Below are positions 5,606-6,137 of a stretch of 6,137 nucleotides of DNA, in pieces. Position 1 is the stretch's first letter, and every line of letters begins with the position of its first letter. The translations under genes and the position numbers were made by a program. The DNA is from Methanosarcinaceae archaeon (GTDB taxonomy: Archaea > Halobacteriota > Methanosarcinia > Methanosarcinales > Methanosarcinaceae). The stretch lies in NCBI GenBank assembly GCA_030596385.1, contig JAUVKD010000063.1, positions 1 through 6,137 of the forward strand, read 5' to 3'. Below the pieces are notes generated by a model. That model was given only the letters and a program-made list of their open reading frames with translations. It ran no database searches and was not told the DNA's origin.

Positions 5606-6137
5606 TCACATCGCATTAAGACGGCGTATTCGATCTTCTGTCAACGGATGTGTCCTGAAAAGTGACATCAATGTGCTGCTCCGAAGAGGATTTACAATAA
5701 ACATGTGCGCCGTGTTTTCAGATGCTTTCACATCACCTCTTCCGGGACGGTAATGTTGTGCACCATATTCCAGTTTTTCAAGAGCGTTTGCAAGCGCCCA
5801 TGGTTTTTGTGATATTCGTGCACCTTCTGCATCTGCCGCATACTCACGTGATCTCGAAATCGCAAGCTGGATAATGGTTGCTGCAATTGGAGCCAATATC
5901 GCAAGTACGATGAATCCTACAATATTCGAATCACCCTCGTCATTTCGACCGATGCCACCGAAAATTGCAGCCCAGCGCGCCATCATTGCGACCATAGTAA
6001 TAACACCTGCGATTGTTGCTGCAACAGCACTTATCAGTGTATCTCGGTTTTTAACATGTGCAAGTTCGTGTGCAAGCACACCTTCAAGTTCCTCTGGTGT
6101 TAAAAGATCGAGAATACCTGATGTAGCAGCCACCGCC
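5606..6137 (-). CDS. htpX: HtpX-like M48 membrane metalloprotease (N-terminus outside window)
   Basis: The C-terminal part of a membrane zinc protease of family M48B, which in bacteria takes part in quality control of membrane proteins. About 177 codons are visible; family members are near 290 residues, so the N-terminal membrane segments are beyond the right edge. The frame is open to the last full codon and begins [12 protein letters not shown], an internal family stretch, so the GTG at 6133 is a valine codon, not a start. The zinc motif HELAH (6056-6070) is followed by the expected KNRDTLIS, then two hydrophobic segments (about [18 protein letters not shown] and [20 protein letters not shown]). 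The third zinc ligand is the Glu of [11 protein letters not shown] (codon at 5843-5845). It ends with [11 protein letters not shown], typical of the family. The active site faces the cytoplasm in characterised members. It is convergent with the radical SAM gene. Confidence 0.93.
   Translation of the reverse strand, partial: AVAATSGILDLLTPEELEGVLAHELAHVKNRDTLISAVAATIAGVITMVAMMARWAAIFGGIGRNDEGDSNIVGFIVLAILAPIAATIIQLAISRSREYAADAEGARISQKPWALANALEKLEYGAQHYRPGRGDVKASENTAHMFIVNPLRSSTLMSLFRTHPLTEDRIRRLNAM

Noticed and set aside
5372..5753. Plus-strand open frames in the convergent spacer and over the htpX 3' end
   Set aside because: No ribosome binding site, no domain, low-complexity translations, and one overlaps the conserved C-terminus of htpX.
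1..6137. CRISPR array, tRNA/rRNA genes, insertion sequence, toxin-antitoxin or defence system
   Set aside because: No regularly spaced repeats, cloverleaf-like sequence, transposase, or known defence domain was seen on either strand.

Overview
The window looks like chromosomal DNA from a methanogenic or methane-oxidising archaeon of the Methanosarcinales type. The reasons are the archaeal character of the proteins (an archaeal-style leuA with its C-terminal regulatory domain, archaeal TatD and MBL-fold hydrolases, a 629-residue YgiQ-type radical SAM protein and a short M48 protease), TATA-box-like elements upstream of genes, a GGAGTG ribosome binding site, and AT-rich spacers. The genus-level guess is inference from remembered family sequences, not from a search.

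Layout: bases 1-413 are an AT-rich non-coding leader with several hairpins, TATA-like elements and inverted repeats. It is followed by four closely spaced plus-strand genes: leuA (open frame 414-1931), tatD-like hydrolase (1954-2700), MBL-fold hydrolase (2746-3381) and a YgiQ-family radical SAM protein (3396-5285). Gaps are 22, 45 and 14 bases, so an operon or read-through unit is plausible, possibly with an internal promoter before the MBL gene. A 320-base convergent spacer (5286-5605) holds several inverted repeats and T-tracts. The window ends inside an htpX-like membrane protease on the minus strand (5606-6137), which lacks its N-terminus here.

Functionally, leuA is the one gene with a clear pathway: the first committed step of leucine synthesis. 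The other three are housekeeping or poorly defined enzymes (a metal-dependent deoxyribonuclease/hydrolase, a glyoxalase-II-like hydrolase, a radical SAM protein of unknown reaction). No obvious shared pathway links them, so the cluster looks like co-transcription by convenience.

The strongest anomaly is the 5' end of leuA. The conserved N-terminal catalytic motif DTTLRDGEQTPG is encoded in frame at 468-503, but between the upstream in-frame stop (411-413) and that motif there is no ATG, GTG or TTG. The first ordinary start codon is a TTG at 639, far inside the catalytic barrel. An ATG at 392 in another frame, correctly placed for a leaderless transcript from a TATA-like element at 354-367, would join the gene if one T were removed from the T5 run at 422-426. 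No defence system, mobile element, CRISPR array or RNA gene was recognised, and apart from the leuA start and the two spacers the region is ordinary.
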